From positions 55,242,650-55,306,649 of the forward strand of contig CM031859.1 of the NCBI GenBank assembly GCA_018697195.1: a DNA stretch of 64,000 nt. The letters are read 5' to 3'. A model generated the notes under the pieces. It was not told the origin of the DNA. It did not search any database and was given only the letters and a program-made list of their open reading frames with translations. Of this stretch, positions 12,701 through 27,700 are shown piece by piece. The first letter of the stretch is position 1. Every line of letters starts with the position of its first letter. The position numbers and the translations under genes were made by a program. Source of the DNA: Certhia americana (lineage: Eukaryota; Chordata; Aves; Passeriformes; Certhiidae).

Positions 12701-15700
12701 CATTTGAGCATAAGGTCTACTAGCAAGCACAGGAGTCAAACCCTGAGCAGAGCTGTCACAGTTGTTAAACTCACCTGCTGTTTCATTGCACTCGAAGTTT
12801 ATGACAGTCATTCTCTGAAAGCCGGAGCTACATGCATCCCCATTCGGATAAATTAAAGTGAGATCCCCATCAGAGTATCTGAGTAAGAAGTCAGTTTTAG
12901 ATAGAAATGTGGGGTCAGACAACCACACAGTGTTCTTCACATAACAGAAGTCACATTCTTGTTCATTAATTGTCTCACTCCAAGGGAAAACAAATGCTAG
13001 TTCAAAATCAATAGTGACATTTCTACAGCAACAAAGGCTTGCATCCACTGATTGTTCTGATCACTTTTCATTTATTTTTATAGAGATTAAAGAATGCTCT
13101 AAAGCTCCCCTAGATATGGTGGGATATCTATTTCCACTAGTTTATTGTGTAGCTGTTTCTGCAAGAGGAGGAAGTAGTATTTCCCAGAAGATCACTACAA
13201 CAAACATGTCACAGACAAAATGGAAGATTGTATCTACTTGAATTAATCTCTGGTTCACAATCTAATGCAAACTATTGTCCCTATATGCCACTTGGGAATC
13301 AGCTTCTTCTGATACTGCTTTACATGTAAAACATATAAAAAGGAGGACAACTGTGCAGCACAATCTGCATTTGGGACAACAGAGTTAGTGGAACTCTTCC
13401 TGTCTAGACAATGGCCTCTGCCAACCTCACTGGCTCCTCTGTTTGCTAATGCTATCCTAGTATACTGTTACAGTTTTTCTAACAAAAAAGTGAGAAAAAA
13501 TGCTTGCATTTTGTATCAATTGTTGATTACGTGACAAGTAAGCATCCAAGCAGGAAACAAACACCAATCAGACCAGTTAGAAAGGGCTAAGGAGCATTTA
13601 CATACCTTAGGGTTTGGTTCACAAATCTTCCAGCCACTTTTTGCTGATTACTTGAAAGTTTTACTTGGCAAGATGAAATGTATCCTGTACTGTCCTTGCA
13701 GTTACCTGCAGAGGTTTTCCCACATACATTCAAGTAATAGCAATATTCCTCTTTGTCATCTTTGGCTGAATATGGTTGGACATATTCTGAATAAATTAAA
13801 AAAAAAAAAAAAAAGAGTTAACACATATCAGGGCAGACATAAAACTCCAAATATTTCAACAGAGGATATTTTTTCTGTCCCTAAATAAGAAAATGCAAAA
13901 CTGGCTAGTAAAAACCACAAAAACAAAATAAAAATACTGAGCTTACCTGAAAATTGATTTAGTGGACTTAAATCAATGGAGATATCATGTTGCTCATTAG
14001 TCAGACGACAGTTCTTACTCTCCAAGTAATCCCTGTGACAGGCATACTCAGTAACCCACTCAATTTCATATCGGCAATTTGTTTTTGCGGTAAGCCTGGG
14101 ACCTGCACTCTAAAACCAAAGTGAACAGAATTTAAATTAGAAGTAGACTTAGTTAAAAATAATCTTTAAAGCAACAGTATCCCATTCCTTTAAGAACAGT
14201 AACAACTACTTCACCTGTAAATTACTTAAGATGTGCAAACATTGTTTCTGACCTCTCAAACAGGTGTTGAGAATAAATAAAACAGATCTTATAAATGATG
14301 TGGCAAAGTACTACAAGTCTAAGCAGAAGTAAAGCATCAGACATTAGCAGAAGGACAGCAGAAGTAAGCACTTTTGAAAGTACTTCTCCTTAATGTGTTG
14401 GAAAAAGCAAAAATGTGTGTCCAAATGACCTAAGCTTAGACTGTGTTTGCCTCAGAGAAGTCTTCAGTGCAGGGAATAGAGGCCAAATGTTCTCCGAAGG
14501 CAAAGCAGACTTTAAGACACTGGTGTTTTAGCAACTTTCACTCCTTTGGTCCAAATCAACACACAGACATTTGGGAATTCGTTTGCCAACACTTCTGTCA
14601 GATGAGTTTTCTATAGTGATATATTTTTACATGTCTGGGAGAAGCAGTAATCTTAGTTTTCCTCCCTTTAAAGTGAAACTTTAGAAATTCAAATTGTTTC
14701 ATAAATCTGTATTTCTGCCAACCACTGGAACAACTGGCAGACACACAGGTATCAGGTAAGTTACAGGCACAAGTATCATCAGTAATATTATTCATACTAC
14801 AAGAGTGCATAGCTATAGCAAGGTAGTACAAAGTGACAGTAGACAAGAGCTGGGTTTACTTCTGCAAGTAGTTAGGTACCACACCTCACTCTCCTTGCTT
14901 GAAGAAGTAGGTTTACTTCTTCAAGCAAAGAGAATGAAGTGTGGTACCTTAATGAGATCAGATGAGGGACTAAACATTAAACCAAGAATTAGCCAGACAA
15001 GAGCTCCTTCTTCACTAACCTGCAACAAAAAGCATCACTAAATGAAATGGCAGAGCATTAGCAACTGCCCAAGTCAAGGAGTGTAAGCTGCTGAAATTAC
15101 CCAGCATCACATTGAAGTGATCATCACACTGCATTCAAATGAGGTTAAAACAGTGTCCTGCATAAACTGAGTTGCTGCTGAACACTACAGATTTTACTTA
15201 AAGTTAAAAAGAATTCATGAGTCTGCTTAGTAAGTGACAGATTCTTGCCATGCAATGACACATTAGCTACCTTTTTTTCTCTGGGGAAGAACTGATTAAT
15301 GAAGAAACCAAGTAACAGGCAGCCCCTATAAGCATGTCCAGCCTGACTGAAGACTGCTCATTAGCAAGCAAAGCTCAATGTGCCCAAGACTAACTCTACA
15401 CTAAACTCATTACACACTTAGAGAAAAGCCTTGAACCTGTAAAGGGACAACCAAACTCACCAATACAAGAGACAACACACTCCTGGGGAAATTTTATTCA
15501 AGTTCCTGTTATTTCTTAAGTTCTAGAGGATTTTAAAAATATATCTAGAATCTCACACTCTTCACAAGCTACCAGCCAGGAGTACTTACACTCTCTTCAG
15601 GTCTGAATAAAAATGAAAGAAAATGCACACAGAAGTTAAAGACTAACCAGTTAACACAAAACATCAAAGTTACCTCTTCTCCCCTCTTTGATGGGCAAAC

Positions 15701-18700
15701 AAATGTGATGGTCACTGCTGGATTGTGGCCTAGGCAGAAGCCTGGCCTTTCCTCATCACTCTTGTATTGCCTCTCATAACTCAGTACAAGCCTAGAAATA
15801 GAAAAGAACAAACCAAAAAGACAATTAAGACACCACACTACACAGAAGGATATTCCTGAAACAATCTTTGCTGAACACTCAGGCATAATATACCAACATA
15901 GCCCTGCTCCTGAAAGCAACTTTTATGGGGATCTTCATTCCTTTAATCTTAGGAGTTAATTAAAGAGAAAAATTAAAATAGTCCCAGCAAAATTACCTAA
16001 TACAGTATCTGATGGTACCCTACTTAAGATTATGGTGAATGCCTTGTGACTCATATTGTAGCAAGAATTTATCTGATAATCACAGGAACACAGGATAATC
16101 ACAGTTTTGCTCTCAAAACTATTGCTGGAGAGCAGATGTGGCAAATGTTCTTGCAACTTTTGAAAACAATATCCACTCAGGTTTTGCCACATTCCTGTAC
16201 TTTATCATCTCTCTACATATAAACTCTTTCCATTCTGCCCCCAGAATTATGCAAAACGAACTCATTGGCGAATTAACAGGGGCAAGGCAACTGGGTCAGA
16301 TCAAGTGAAGGAGAATCAAACATGGCAATTATCTGACAGGGAGAGACAAGTAGCAAGATGATTTGGATGAGGGAACAGGAAGATCACCACAACTTCCCAG
16401 CTATGCACTATTATTCTATGCAGTTTAACAGGCAGAAGACAACAGCTCCCAGAGCAGAGACATTCTGGCTTCAGATGAATCATACCTCTACCTGGCCTCT
16501 CTATACCTCAGGACACACATACAGTGAATATTCCTGAAGCACCAAAGAGCTCTTCAGTCCTAGTAGGGGTTAGCTTGCTTGCCTAGCACTTTTCTAGAGT
16601 ATTAATAGCTGCACTTCAGTTTGAGAAGAAGCTTGTGCTTCCTCAGATGTAAGCTGCTGCCTTCATAGAGAACACCTCAGTCACTTGTTTCATGCCAGGG
16701 AAAAGCCCTGCAATTTCACTTGTAAACTAAAATAAAACCCTCAACTTCACCACAGATAGGTCAGATCCTCCCTGTTATTAGTTTATTCTGCTTGTTTTCT
16801 TCAGCTGGCATCTGAAATAAACAGAGTACTGCAGAAATCAACATGGGTACTATTGACACTACCAACAAGGCAAGCAGGCTCAGAAGATCTGAAACTCAGA
16901 AATATCAGCATGGTAAGTAAGTTCCCTGAGCTATATTAATTTGTTTGGGTGGCATTTGAACACTTTTTTGTTTGTTTATGGTGTTCTTTTGTTGTTGTTG
17001 GACTTTTTCAGTGGTGGGATGATTTTTAGGAGGCTTTTTGGTTGGTTGGTTCAATCTTTTTTTATTTGTCTGGGGTTTTCTTTGTTATTTGTTGGTTTGG
17101 GGTTTTTTTCACATCAAACTATACTTACAGCACAAAAGGCAGTAACCAGGAGCATCATCAGGAAAAGTTTCTTGTAATTCCAGCTCTGCCACCACAGGGA
17201 ACACTAAGTCTTGCATTGCTTATCTATTTCTTCTGTTAAGAACTCATTAATGCAAAAAAACCCAAAAAAACACAGGCAACATCTGGTCCTATTCTCAAAT
17301 TTCAAAGTACTTCTGGAGAGTAGAGAGAGCCAAAAGCAGTGCACAAACCCACAGCGAGCCAAATGCATTCACCCTGTGGGGCCTCAGACAGTAGGCAGTC
17401 AGAACCAAATCTTTCTCTACTGTTTGTGGGCCGAGAGCATCAATCACCCCTTGCCTCTAACAGTTCTGCAATTCTGTAAAAAGGAGTCTCACAACAAAGG
17501 TGAAAATTTTATCTGCTACAGCAGTACCACAGAACACCTGACAGACTGCTCTGACAGTATTTTTGAATAGTTTTCTGTTAATGTTTCAACAGTGAAGAGG
17601 TACTAATGTCAGGTTTTCAGAGACTCATCTGTTACCAAGAGTGTTGTTTCCAGGCCAGATGACTTAAGTGTCCACAGAAGTACTACCATAAAAGTTGCAT
17701 ACCTGTCTTTGTCTTGAAGCTTCAGCTGCTCCTTTGGACTGCCAACATCATATGCCAGACCATCATGTAACAAGCAAGCAGCACTGCCAGCAGGGCACTT
17801 TCTGGTCTCTCCACTTGAACTTCCTGGTTATAGCACATAGAAAAGAAGTTATAGGACTCAATTTCTAAGCCCTGCTCTACCTGAAGTATCTTGCCATTTT
17901 ATCTGTGGGTTCTTCTAAAAAAAGTTCTAAAAAATGGACTAAGTTAGAATGTAAAACTTACAAAACAAAACCTGGAGTCTTTGTGGTAATTCGTGCTGCC
18001 CTGGTTGGGGACAGCAAATTCATCCTTCCTGACAATGTAACTGCAGCTAGTTGCTTGTACAGCTGCTGGATACACAGGGCTTTGAAAACTTCTGAGAATT
18101 TGCCAAGCATTTCTTTTTTTTCCCACAACCAAGTAACAGGTAACTCTTCCTTACAGGGAAGGTTTTATCCCCTTCTTTGTTTCTTATTAACCATCTAATT
18201 CAAAGCTGTCACCAAAACTCATACTAATGAGATATTTAAAAGAATAGACCTCTCACTAAAACTAAAAGTACTAAACCCTTAACAAGAACACAAAACATAT
18301 TTAATATATTGAACAGGACATATTTAACTGCAGAGTAAAAATTTCAGTGGAAGCATAAAGCTAAACTAACCTTTTCAGCAAGTTTCAAATACATGATTTT
18401 GCTGGTTTAATTCCTTATACATATAGCTCTCAACTGAGAGGAAAGTGCTAGCTATGCACCAGTACTTAGGCAAGCACCTAAACAGTATTCTAGATGCACC
18501 TCAGGACATCCATCGGGAGCTGGGCAACAACCTGGAGTCCAAAGGAATAAATTTAGAGCACATGAAGCCCTGTGAACAATATTGGTCCTATTTGGCAGCA
18601 AACAAATAGAGATACAAGACAAGCTGCACTCTCCCATTTACAAAAAAGTGAGTACTTGTGCATCCAGAAGAGGCATGTCTCTGAAGACCTCAATACTTGG

Positions 18701-21700
18701 AGGGTAGGGAGTTTGAAATAATTATCTGAGTCTTGAAATACTGATCTTTGGACATAGGACAACCTTAATGGAGACAACAGCAAAGAAACACACTACAAGA
18801 AATTTACACACTGACAGGTGACACAAGCAAGCATTCAAACCTATGTCTCTGCAGACATTTATGAACAAGGAATCATCATCAGAATCATCCACCAAGTAGT
18901 GTCCTGAAACTTGGATGAGAGGATTCAAGTCATGTTTCTTGAGATCTCCATCAAACACATAGCAAGGGACCTAGAACAACAACAAAAAAATTACAGCCAA
19001 ACCATGCTACACAAGTAGGGGGAAGTTATGAACAGGCACATATGAAGCCCAGTTAGTATGTGGAAAAGTTTTTTTTTTTTACTTCTGGAAGCTCAAAGCT
19101 AGACATGCTGATTAAAATGAGGCATCCAAAGTTAGACTCTTTTGGTGCAGCTTTTAGAAGAGTTTTACTATAAACAACCACCCAATACACAGAAAAGGTT
19201 CAAGAGTTATTTAAAATTCTCACCTCCGCTAACTTCCACATTTATGCATTACATACCTATGAAAAACATAGGCTTATGCAGGTTGTTCAGATTTATTTGG
19301 GGTGGGGGCAGGTAATTAGAGTAAAACTGTCATGCATGTGAAGAGTAACTTCTGCATGGATAGTATATAGATTACCTCTTTCACAGGTTTAAACAAGTCT
19401 TTCTTGCAAGCCACGAAGGTCCTCCATTCAAAATAGTGCACACACTCTGTTGCTGTTACAAATTCAGGGGTACCCTATTTAAGTAAGAAAAAATAATTCT
19501 TTGAAAAACAGACTGGTTTTATTTTACATCTGCAGACACTAAGAAGTCTATTCAAGAGATTAAGAAAAGCAGAATACAGCACATCACAGAACAAGGTCAT
19601 ACAGTTCCTTAATGGCACTTGTTAACAGCAAGATTGTTATATAACAGCTTTGTTGGGCAACTCAGGAAGATGCAGGATGCCAAATCCTCAAGTCTGCATA
19701 TGCACCAATACTCAACACGTGCCAGCCCTAATATGCACTAACTGTATTCCATCCTTCAGAAGTGCTCACTATGCCAACTGATAGTAACAGAAGCACCAGA
19801 CGATATCTGCTTACTAGAAAGGAAGACACCAATAGAAATACACATAAATAGGTTAACACAGTGAGGCAATGCATAGTTTATCAGTTCCCTTTTATCCCAC
19901 AGAAACAACTGATTAGCAGCCTCTTGTGCTACACAGAAAGAATATCCTTGACCGTAGCTGCCTATTTTTAAAGGCTCATGTCATACACACTGGTATATGT
20001 TTCAAGATGGGGGTTCTGCCATGGTTCAGAACTGGATGTTCAGCTGAATGTCTCTCAGTGAAAACACAACAATTTTTCACTTCACCTTCCATCACCTTAG
20101 ATAGAAGCAGTTTAGCGTACTAAAACTGATTCCCTCTCTCAATTAACCATGCCATAAAAGGGGATGAAACAAGTTGTTCCAGACACTATTACAAAATCCT
20201 TTCACTATGTCATGAGATGAACAGGTATTAGGTCTGAGCTAACCACAAGTCTGAAGATCAGTATGATCTGGTGTTACAGCTGAAGTTGAGCAATAATTTT
20301 TAATTTAGTTTAAAGAGTCATCTGCTGAAACAGAACAAGAAGCATTTAAGTCTCTGCTGCACTGGCATTTTGTTTGAATTGGCTGGACTTCCAAGGGGGG
20401 GTGTGCATAGCATTGTCAGTGCCAACAGCAGCACCAATAAATACTTCTCCCAGATACACAAATATGTGTGAACAGATCACAGTCTGTACTGAGCTCTCGT
20501 ATCTGTTACACGTGAGGAGGGTGTAACTCCAAAAGCATTTTGAAGTGAACTGCATGTATACCTAGAAACTTTTTGGGGATCTCCAATCACACTTCAAACA
20601 CATTCTCACAAACAACTATTTCCTCAGAAGCACAGCTGGCTGTCTCAGCACTGTTAGTTCAACAATATGCAGACCAAGCCCAAGGCTTACTGCTGTCAGC
20701 TGTGCTGCCCCATAACAGAGGTCAGTCATTTTCTTCAATACTGTTCTATTAAACAGTCATGCCAGGTCCACAGCTAAGGCACAGACAACAATTAAACAAT
20801 AGCTCACACTGTTATGGTACCCTGTACACTGTTGACTCATTCCTCCCTATTAAGCTAATACAATACTACAGTGCCAACCATGTAAAAACATTAAAGACAA
20901 AGAAGAGCCCATAACCAGAGCTAAGCTGCAGACCTGCAACTATTTTCTACCAGGATTGAATTTTGAAAGCCACAATAAATCATGACCTTAATTTAACAGT
21001 AAAACATAACTGGCTCTTCTTTAAGCTATGAAGCTCAGTAATCAGTACATCCAAAAGTACAGTAAGTCTCCTTAAAAAGCAAGTCAGAACTACTTGTCAT
21101 TTCCATTGAAGATAACACACATTATTTAGACTTACCAGTGTTTTCCCACACAGGAAGTTAATGTTGCTTTGAATTTGGTGTTCTCTGCCTTGCTGCAAGC
21201 AGCTACGTGTAGTGTTGAGCTCCAGAAGACTTTCAGAAACTTTTTGCAGGGCTAAGTCACCTAGGGTTTAAAAATGAGAAGGAAGGGGGAAAAAAAGGTG
21301 TTATAATGCAACACCTTCATAGAAGCTCAACAGATAGGTCTAGTTTCAACCACTGAGCAGTACAAGACATACCAGTCCACTTGAAGACAGTACAGCTGAA
21401 GTTCTTTGTGGATTTTGTGATTTGGAAGATCAGATGCAAGTTGAGATAGTGTTTGACATCTCTAATCACACTTTTACTTTCTTAAAGATTTTTAGCAGAC
21501 ACTTTTTAAAATAAAAGTACAACAGCAGGTGCTACTACAAACTAGTCACCTCCTTAGGAACAAGGAAAGCTGTTACCAACTAGTTTCAATCACAATTCAC
21601 TCCTTCCTCCTGCCAGCTTCTATTTATCAGTCTCTCAGCCTTTACACCATTTAAAATAATAGCATCAGCACAAGACAAGAGAGGGTTTATCATAGAATGG

Positions 21701-24700
21701 CTTTGCTTAGAAGGGGCCCTCTGCAATAACCAGTTGCTCAGAGCCCTGTTCAGCATGATCTTGAACATTTTCAGGATGCAACCTCTCCAGACAACTTGTT
21801 CCGGTGCCTCATCACCATCATCAAAGAAATTTATTCCTTATATCTAGTCTGAATCTACCCTCCTTTGGTTTAAAATTATTACCTCTTGTCCTATAACTAC
21901 AGGCCCTGCTAAGTCTGTCCTCATTTTTCTTACAAGCTTCCTGTAAGCACTGGAATGCTGCAATAAGGTCTCCCTGGATTCTTCTCTTCCCCTCAACTCT
22001 CTCACTCTGTCGTCATAGGAAAGCTGCTCCAGCCCTGTGAGCATTTTTGTGACCCTCCTCTGGACCTACTTCAACAACTCCATGTCCTTCCTGTGCTGAG
22101 GACTCCAAAACTGGATGCAGTAGTCCATGTGCAGTCTCACCAGAGGGAAAGGAGGGGCATAATCACCTCCCTCAACCTGCTGGCCACATTGCTTTTGATA
22201 CAGCTGGCTTTCTGGGCTGCAGGTGCACACTGCTGGCTCCACTTAATTTTTAATCTACTTAATGAAGAACACACTGGTGCCCATGCACTGGCACTATTTG
22301 CAGACAAACCCAGCACAGATCCACTGCCTCAGTGCAAATACCCTGCGTCTCCCCTTTAGCACAGCTCACATGTTGCATGAAGAGTAGGGTCAGTGCTTTG
22401 TCACTGCACACTGCTCTCCTCCCCAGCAGTTGACATGAAGGGGAAAGGTGGAGCACATTTCAAGTCATGATGCGCCCCAGCTCATGCCACTGAAATGTTC
22501 CTGCTCAAGCCATTTTGGTTAATACTAAACACTGACCACTTTTAGATCTTACATGCTATCCCCAGCCTGGTTTTGGAGGGTTGTTTTTCTTTTTTTTTTG
22601 AGAAGCAGATTTTAATTCTGCAACAAGTTTGGTTTGAACTACAGGAAATGCTATAATGTGTGAACATGGATCAGCTTCCCCCTTTCCATTTTAATTTATA
22701 TCTACCCTAGGGAGAAAGCAAGTCAAATATTTAATCATTGCAGATAGCAGCTTTGCACCCAGGCCAAATGTTGTTTCATTTTAAAAAATATACTTGTAGG
22801 AACTTATCCCAGCCTGTTACCTCCTCATTCAAGGCAAGCAAAACTACACTGCACCCAAGTAATACAGCCTAAAGAACAGAAAAGGAGCAGAAGTCAAAAA
22901 ACTAGGCAGAAAGATGATACATGTGGTTTGTGCCTTTTTCATTTCCTGTGTTATCAAAAGGCCATCTTCAGGTTCTACAGCTTCCAGCACTGACGCTAGC
23001 CAAAGTGCCATGCAGCTCTCTTAAACCTAAGAGATACAATACTGCTTTGAGAGCAAGAGTGTTACTTATCACATGATTGCTTAGAGGATACTGTCAAGGC
23101 ACCTTCTCTTCCGGAGATTAGCAGAAGGAAACCAACACAACTTTCTACGCAAGAGATGTATATAATAACAATACGCACATGACTTAAAAACTCCCCAGTT
23201 ATAAATGTATACAGCTACAAGCCCCCATTTAGCAGGCAACTTATGGCAGCACCATCTGAGGACTTAGTGCTCTGTAAGCACTAGCTTCTCTTTGTGCTAA
23301 AAACACAGTACATTGCACTAAAGGCACTTGTGAGCTGATTCCAATTTTCTCAGTTAAAGTAATATTCAAGAAAAAACAAGTTCAGCCAGTATATCTTGTT
23401 TACTACAGGCCAACACATAAACTCTCTTCCCCCTTGCATGATTACAATTAGTTTGAGAACTTGCTAAAAGCTTCAGTAAGAGTCTCTTCAGTGGCACATG
23501 CCTCATCACACCCTTGCTCAAAGAGTAAGAAATATCAACCCCTCACATGATCCGCTTCCTTCCAGAGCTGCAACCACTTTTACTGTAGCATCAAGCTCCC
23601 TCTACAATCATCACTCATGTTTCTTCATGACTTCAGAGATATGTTGCTTCCACAAAGCAACACACCACAAATCAGCTCGTACTGTTCACAAAAATTAGCA
23701 CCAAATAATTCATATTACACAGTTATGCTAAATCAGTATCAAAGGCATTGTCCACAACACCTTCTGCTCACTGACTCCATCTGTTTAGCTGCTTAGCAGG
23801 AAAAAAGCAATCATGGAAGATATCTAATCCTTTATCCAGGAGAAACTGGCATTTAGGTGGCAGCTATCATTTCATGTCCACTCATCCTACAGCAGCTGGA
23901 CGAAGTGCACATTTCACCAACAGATTAAAAGACATCTAAAGTAATATCTCCATTTTCTAGTAGCAGTTCAAATACACGGCACGAGTTACTAGGTACCATG
24001 GTAAGTTAACAAGTTAAATAACTACTATGTTGTTTCCATCCCCACTGATGTTCACGAACTAAAATTTGCCTATCCTTGAAAACTTCTAGGATTAATCAAT
24101 AAAATTGCAGAGGAGAGGCCTTTGGGGTCTCCATACAAACCTTGGTACGTCACTGACACATAGTTAAGATCAGCCACAAGGCATCCCTGGGATACAGACT
24201 GATTACTGCCACAGAACACATGGCCTTAACACCCCTCAAAGCTGGGAGCAACAAACAGTCCTACAGCTGTCATCCCTTGCACAGCTAATACTTCAAAAAC
24301 AAAATAATAATTGAATTGTTTTTTTCTGAATGAATGAAGAAGAGAACTGAATAAGCCCATATCTGAAGACAGCTTAGAACTTAAAGTTCATCAGTTGACA
24401 AATTGCCCTTCTTCCCCCAAATAAAAGTCCTTCATCTGCCCACAGCTTTGGCATACAGGTAACCTCATGTCATCTGGACTGCTTGAAGACAAGTATGTGG
24501 TTTAGCTGGTTTAGGTAACCAGGAGTCTACACCTGCTGAGACCTGGATCAGAGAGATTCCTCTTTTCTCACTAGGAGTGATTTTCTTTTATTTGTTAGCA
24601 AACAAGCTTGATAACCCATTAGCATGATCTAAACTCAGTGAAATGGTGATGAAGCTCCAAGGCATTTAGAGGCACAAGCAAGAGCAAAACTTGGACAATT

Positions 24701-27700
24701 TGACCAAAGCGAAATTCTGTGGTAACTGCTCACCTTGATTTCTCACTTTATTGCAGGGTAGTTAAAAGCATATCTCACTTGAACAAGATTCATGATTTAA
24801 CCTTTGAAAGTCTTTCACACTGCCTTGGCAAGATCACAGTGTATTTGTTGCTAAATCCTCTTCCACTCAGTAGCACTGAGGCACTCAGGAACTCAAGGTT
24901 TGCATACAGAGGAATATTTGATACTGCTCAGTCATCACCCAGCTCTATTCTGCCTTCCTTTCTCCACAAGAAATGTAGAACAAAACCTACACAAGCCTCC
25001 AGTTCTTACACTTCCCTGGGGAGAACAGACTTCCTCAATCTCATTCCACCTGCCACATTCCAGTCTCACCCAAAGCAGCATGTTAAAACAGACATTCAGA
25101 TGCTGCTTTCTTTTCTAATCCACAGGCAACTGAAGCCCCAATGGCATATGAGCTGAGACCTCCCATCAGCAGGAAATAAAAATGTGTTTCAGTCCTAAAA
25201 TGTACAACAAAAATAACAAGTGCTCTAGCATGCTACACCCCTCAGAGAAGATGCTATACTACATGCAGTTGCAGTTTGAATACAAATGCATTCTAACAAT
25301 TCCCAGAGAATTCTGGAGCCTGAATATACCTTTATTCATGCACTCAGTGATTCTGTAAGCCTGGGTCCCAAAATTAATAGTTTGTTTGAAAAGCCTTGAT
25401 TGACCACAACTAAGAACAAAGTATCTCTACTCTTAATAGAGAGGTGTGGGGAGAATGGAAGACTAGCTGCTGTGCATCGGCATACAGATGAAAAACACCA
25501 CCCTCCTCACCATATTCTGGCAGTTCAAGCTCAAGCAATTCAATGAAGACTCATAGCTTCTTTTAGGAGCTGTCTGCCAATGGCTGGCAAGATTGGCAAG
25601 CATGTTAAATCAGACTTCAGATATGCAGATATTATGTTGCAGTCTGAAGAGATATTGCTTTTCAGAATACTATTACTTTATTCTATTAGAATTTACAGTC
25701 AGCTATGAGAAAGCCTGTTGAACAGTACTCATATATTATTGTTTCATTAGCCAAAACACAAAAGCAACCTTGAAAGTGACAAATATCCATGAAAATAAAT
25801 AACATGGGTTGTACTGTTCAGAGCACAAGGTGCTTCTGACTGATGAAATCATGTGTATGCGTGCAGGAATATGCCAGTTTCATATTTAGATCAGCATGCA
25901 CAAAGTCTGCCTCTCCTCAGAATACCAAGGACATCTGTGAACTACTGAAGCCATCATCAGATTTGACAAGTGTAACCACAACCAGAGAACTGCATAGAAT
26001 TAACTTCCTTTCTGTGTGGAACAACTTGAAGACAACACCCCAGACACTTAGCAATACCCCCAAGATTGCACTAGAAAGAGTAACCTGCCTCTGAACAAAG
26101 ATCTGATATTACATCAGGCTAGGCTGAGTATACTTTGGAGCTGTAACTCAAGCTCTATCCTGCGTTCAAGTATTTAAAAGTTGTACATAGTCCATGTACA
26201 TAATAAGATGCACTTATTCTACCAGAGGTAGCCTTGCATACTTTCACACTAGATTACAGTTAACTAGAGCATAAGATATCTTTCACTGTCCCATAAAGTC
26301 ATTATCTACAATCAGATTATGTTTTACCAAATTTCCCTAGTAAATCTGCAAACAAAACGAAGTTTTACACAAAAAAATTTGGGGAGGAAAAACAGAGGGA
26401 GGGGGAGAATCTTTGCTAACACATCAAACTTTGCAACAGTTGTAAGACCATCCATTAACATGGCTCTGAACTATCTACAAGACACTTGTTTACTTACCTA
26501 CAGACAGATGGGTATTCTTCTTGATGTAATATGCACAGACTGCACTCGTCCTTCCACACTCTTCAACACCAGAACAGAAATTTATCTTATAAAGCACCTC
26601 CTTGTCTGCATCAATTGCTTCCCAAGTGTAACTGAAAAGACAAAAACGCCTGTCAGTTGGTATTCAAGTTGTCTGAATTGTGTATCATCTAGACACCAGT
26701 CCCTGAAATAACCAAGTTCAAGGCCAAGAGCACCACTAACTTAAATTTCTATTCATATTCTATATTTGTAAATACCAGAAATAACTGCTATTTTGTTGGG
26801 ACTAAGAGCAAAATAGATTTAACCGTTGTGGAATGTAACATCAAGTCCATTTTTCCCTTTCTTAAACATCCAATTATCTATTCTTCCCCACCAAACCTCT
26901 GTGAAGGCCACCCTGACTAAGGATCACCACCTGTGACATGTTACCCTTGACAGCCTGATAAATGTCTCAGATGTCTTTGGCAAGCTGGACACTTCTGCAC
27001 CTCAGTGTTCTGCCCAACAGCAATGGCAGAAGTGCTAAGTCTCAGTGGAATAGCTTCAGGGTCAAAATTGGGGTTGAGGGTCTCACAGTATTCAGACCAA
27101 AAGATGCTAACAGTACTCATTGGGCCTAGCTGCACCTTTAGGCATTATATGTATGTCAGAAGCTGGAAACCAAGCAGAGCTATCCTCAAGGCACTCAGTG
27201 AAAGATCACACTACTTAGCTACAGGTATCAGAAGGCCAGCTGTCCAAAAACTGGAAAAGGAACATGAAGCTTAGGACAAATATAACTGGGAATAAATCTG
27301 AGTAACAGCAGAAAAAAATCAAATGCAGCACAGTCCAGAGACAGAGCAAGGATTCCTTCCCTCACAGCAGGCAGTACAACTGCAGTGAAATGTGGTCAGT
27401 CGCATGACACAGCACTGCTCAGCTTTGAGGCAGACTAGGTTTACATCTAGTTTAGAGCCAAGAGCTCTTTAGACAGCCTGGCTTACTATCAGGGTGCTCT
27501 GGCCAAGCTCTGTTAAATAAGCACAACTCAATAAATGTTTGCTGTCACCTTGGCTCAGCTACCCCTCTTCTGGCACTGGCAGAAGCCTGCATCCTCCGGA
27601 CACTTGATTTTTGCAACATAACAGATTCCCCAGCTGCCTTTCTATTCCAAGTGGAAACTTCAGTAGGATTAATACAGACTCATCAACACATCAGAAAACT

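Larger units (their letters stand above)
9484..17702 (-). other. IGF2R introns 6-14, non-coding content
   Basis: Between the listed exons this holds a CR1 fragment (11840-12022, intron 11), a poly-T run in sense before exon 9 (13797-13814), a 35-bp hairpin in intron 7 (14874-14949) and GT-rich low-complexity sequence in intron 6 (about 16940-17110). No other gene is recognised. Confidence 0.7.
17824..21135 (-). other. IGF2R introns 3-5, non-coding content
   Basis: Ordinary AT-rich intron around exons 4 and 5. No transposable element or additional exon is recognised. Confidence 0.65.
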
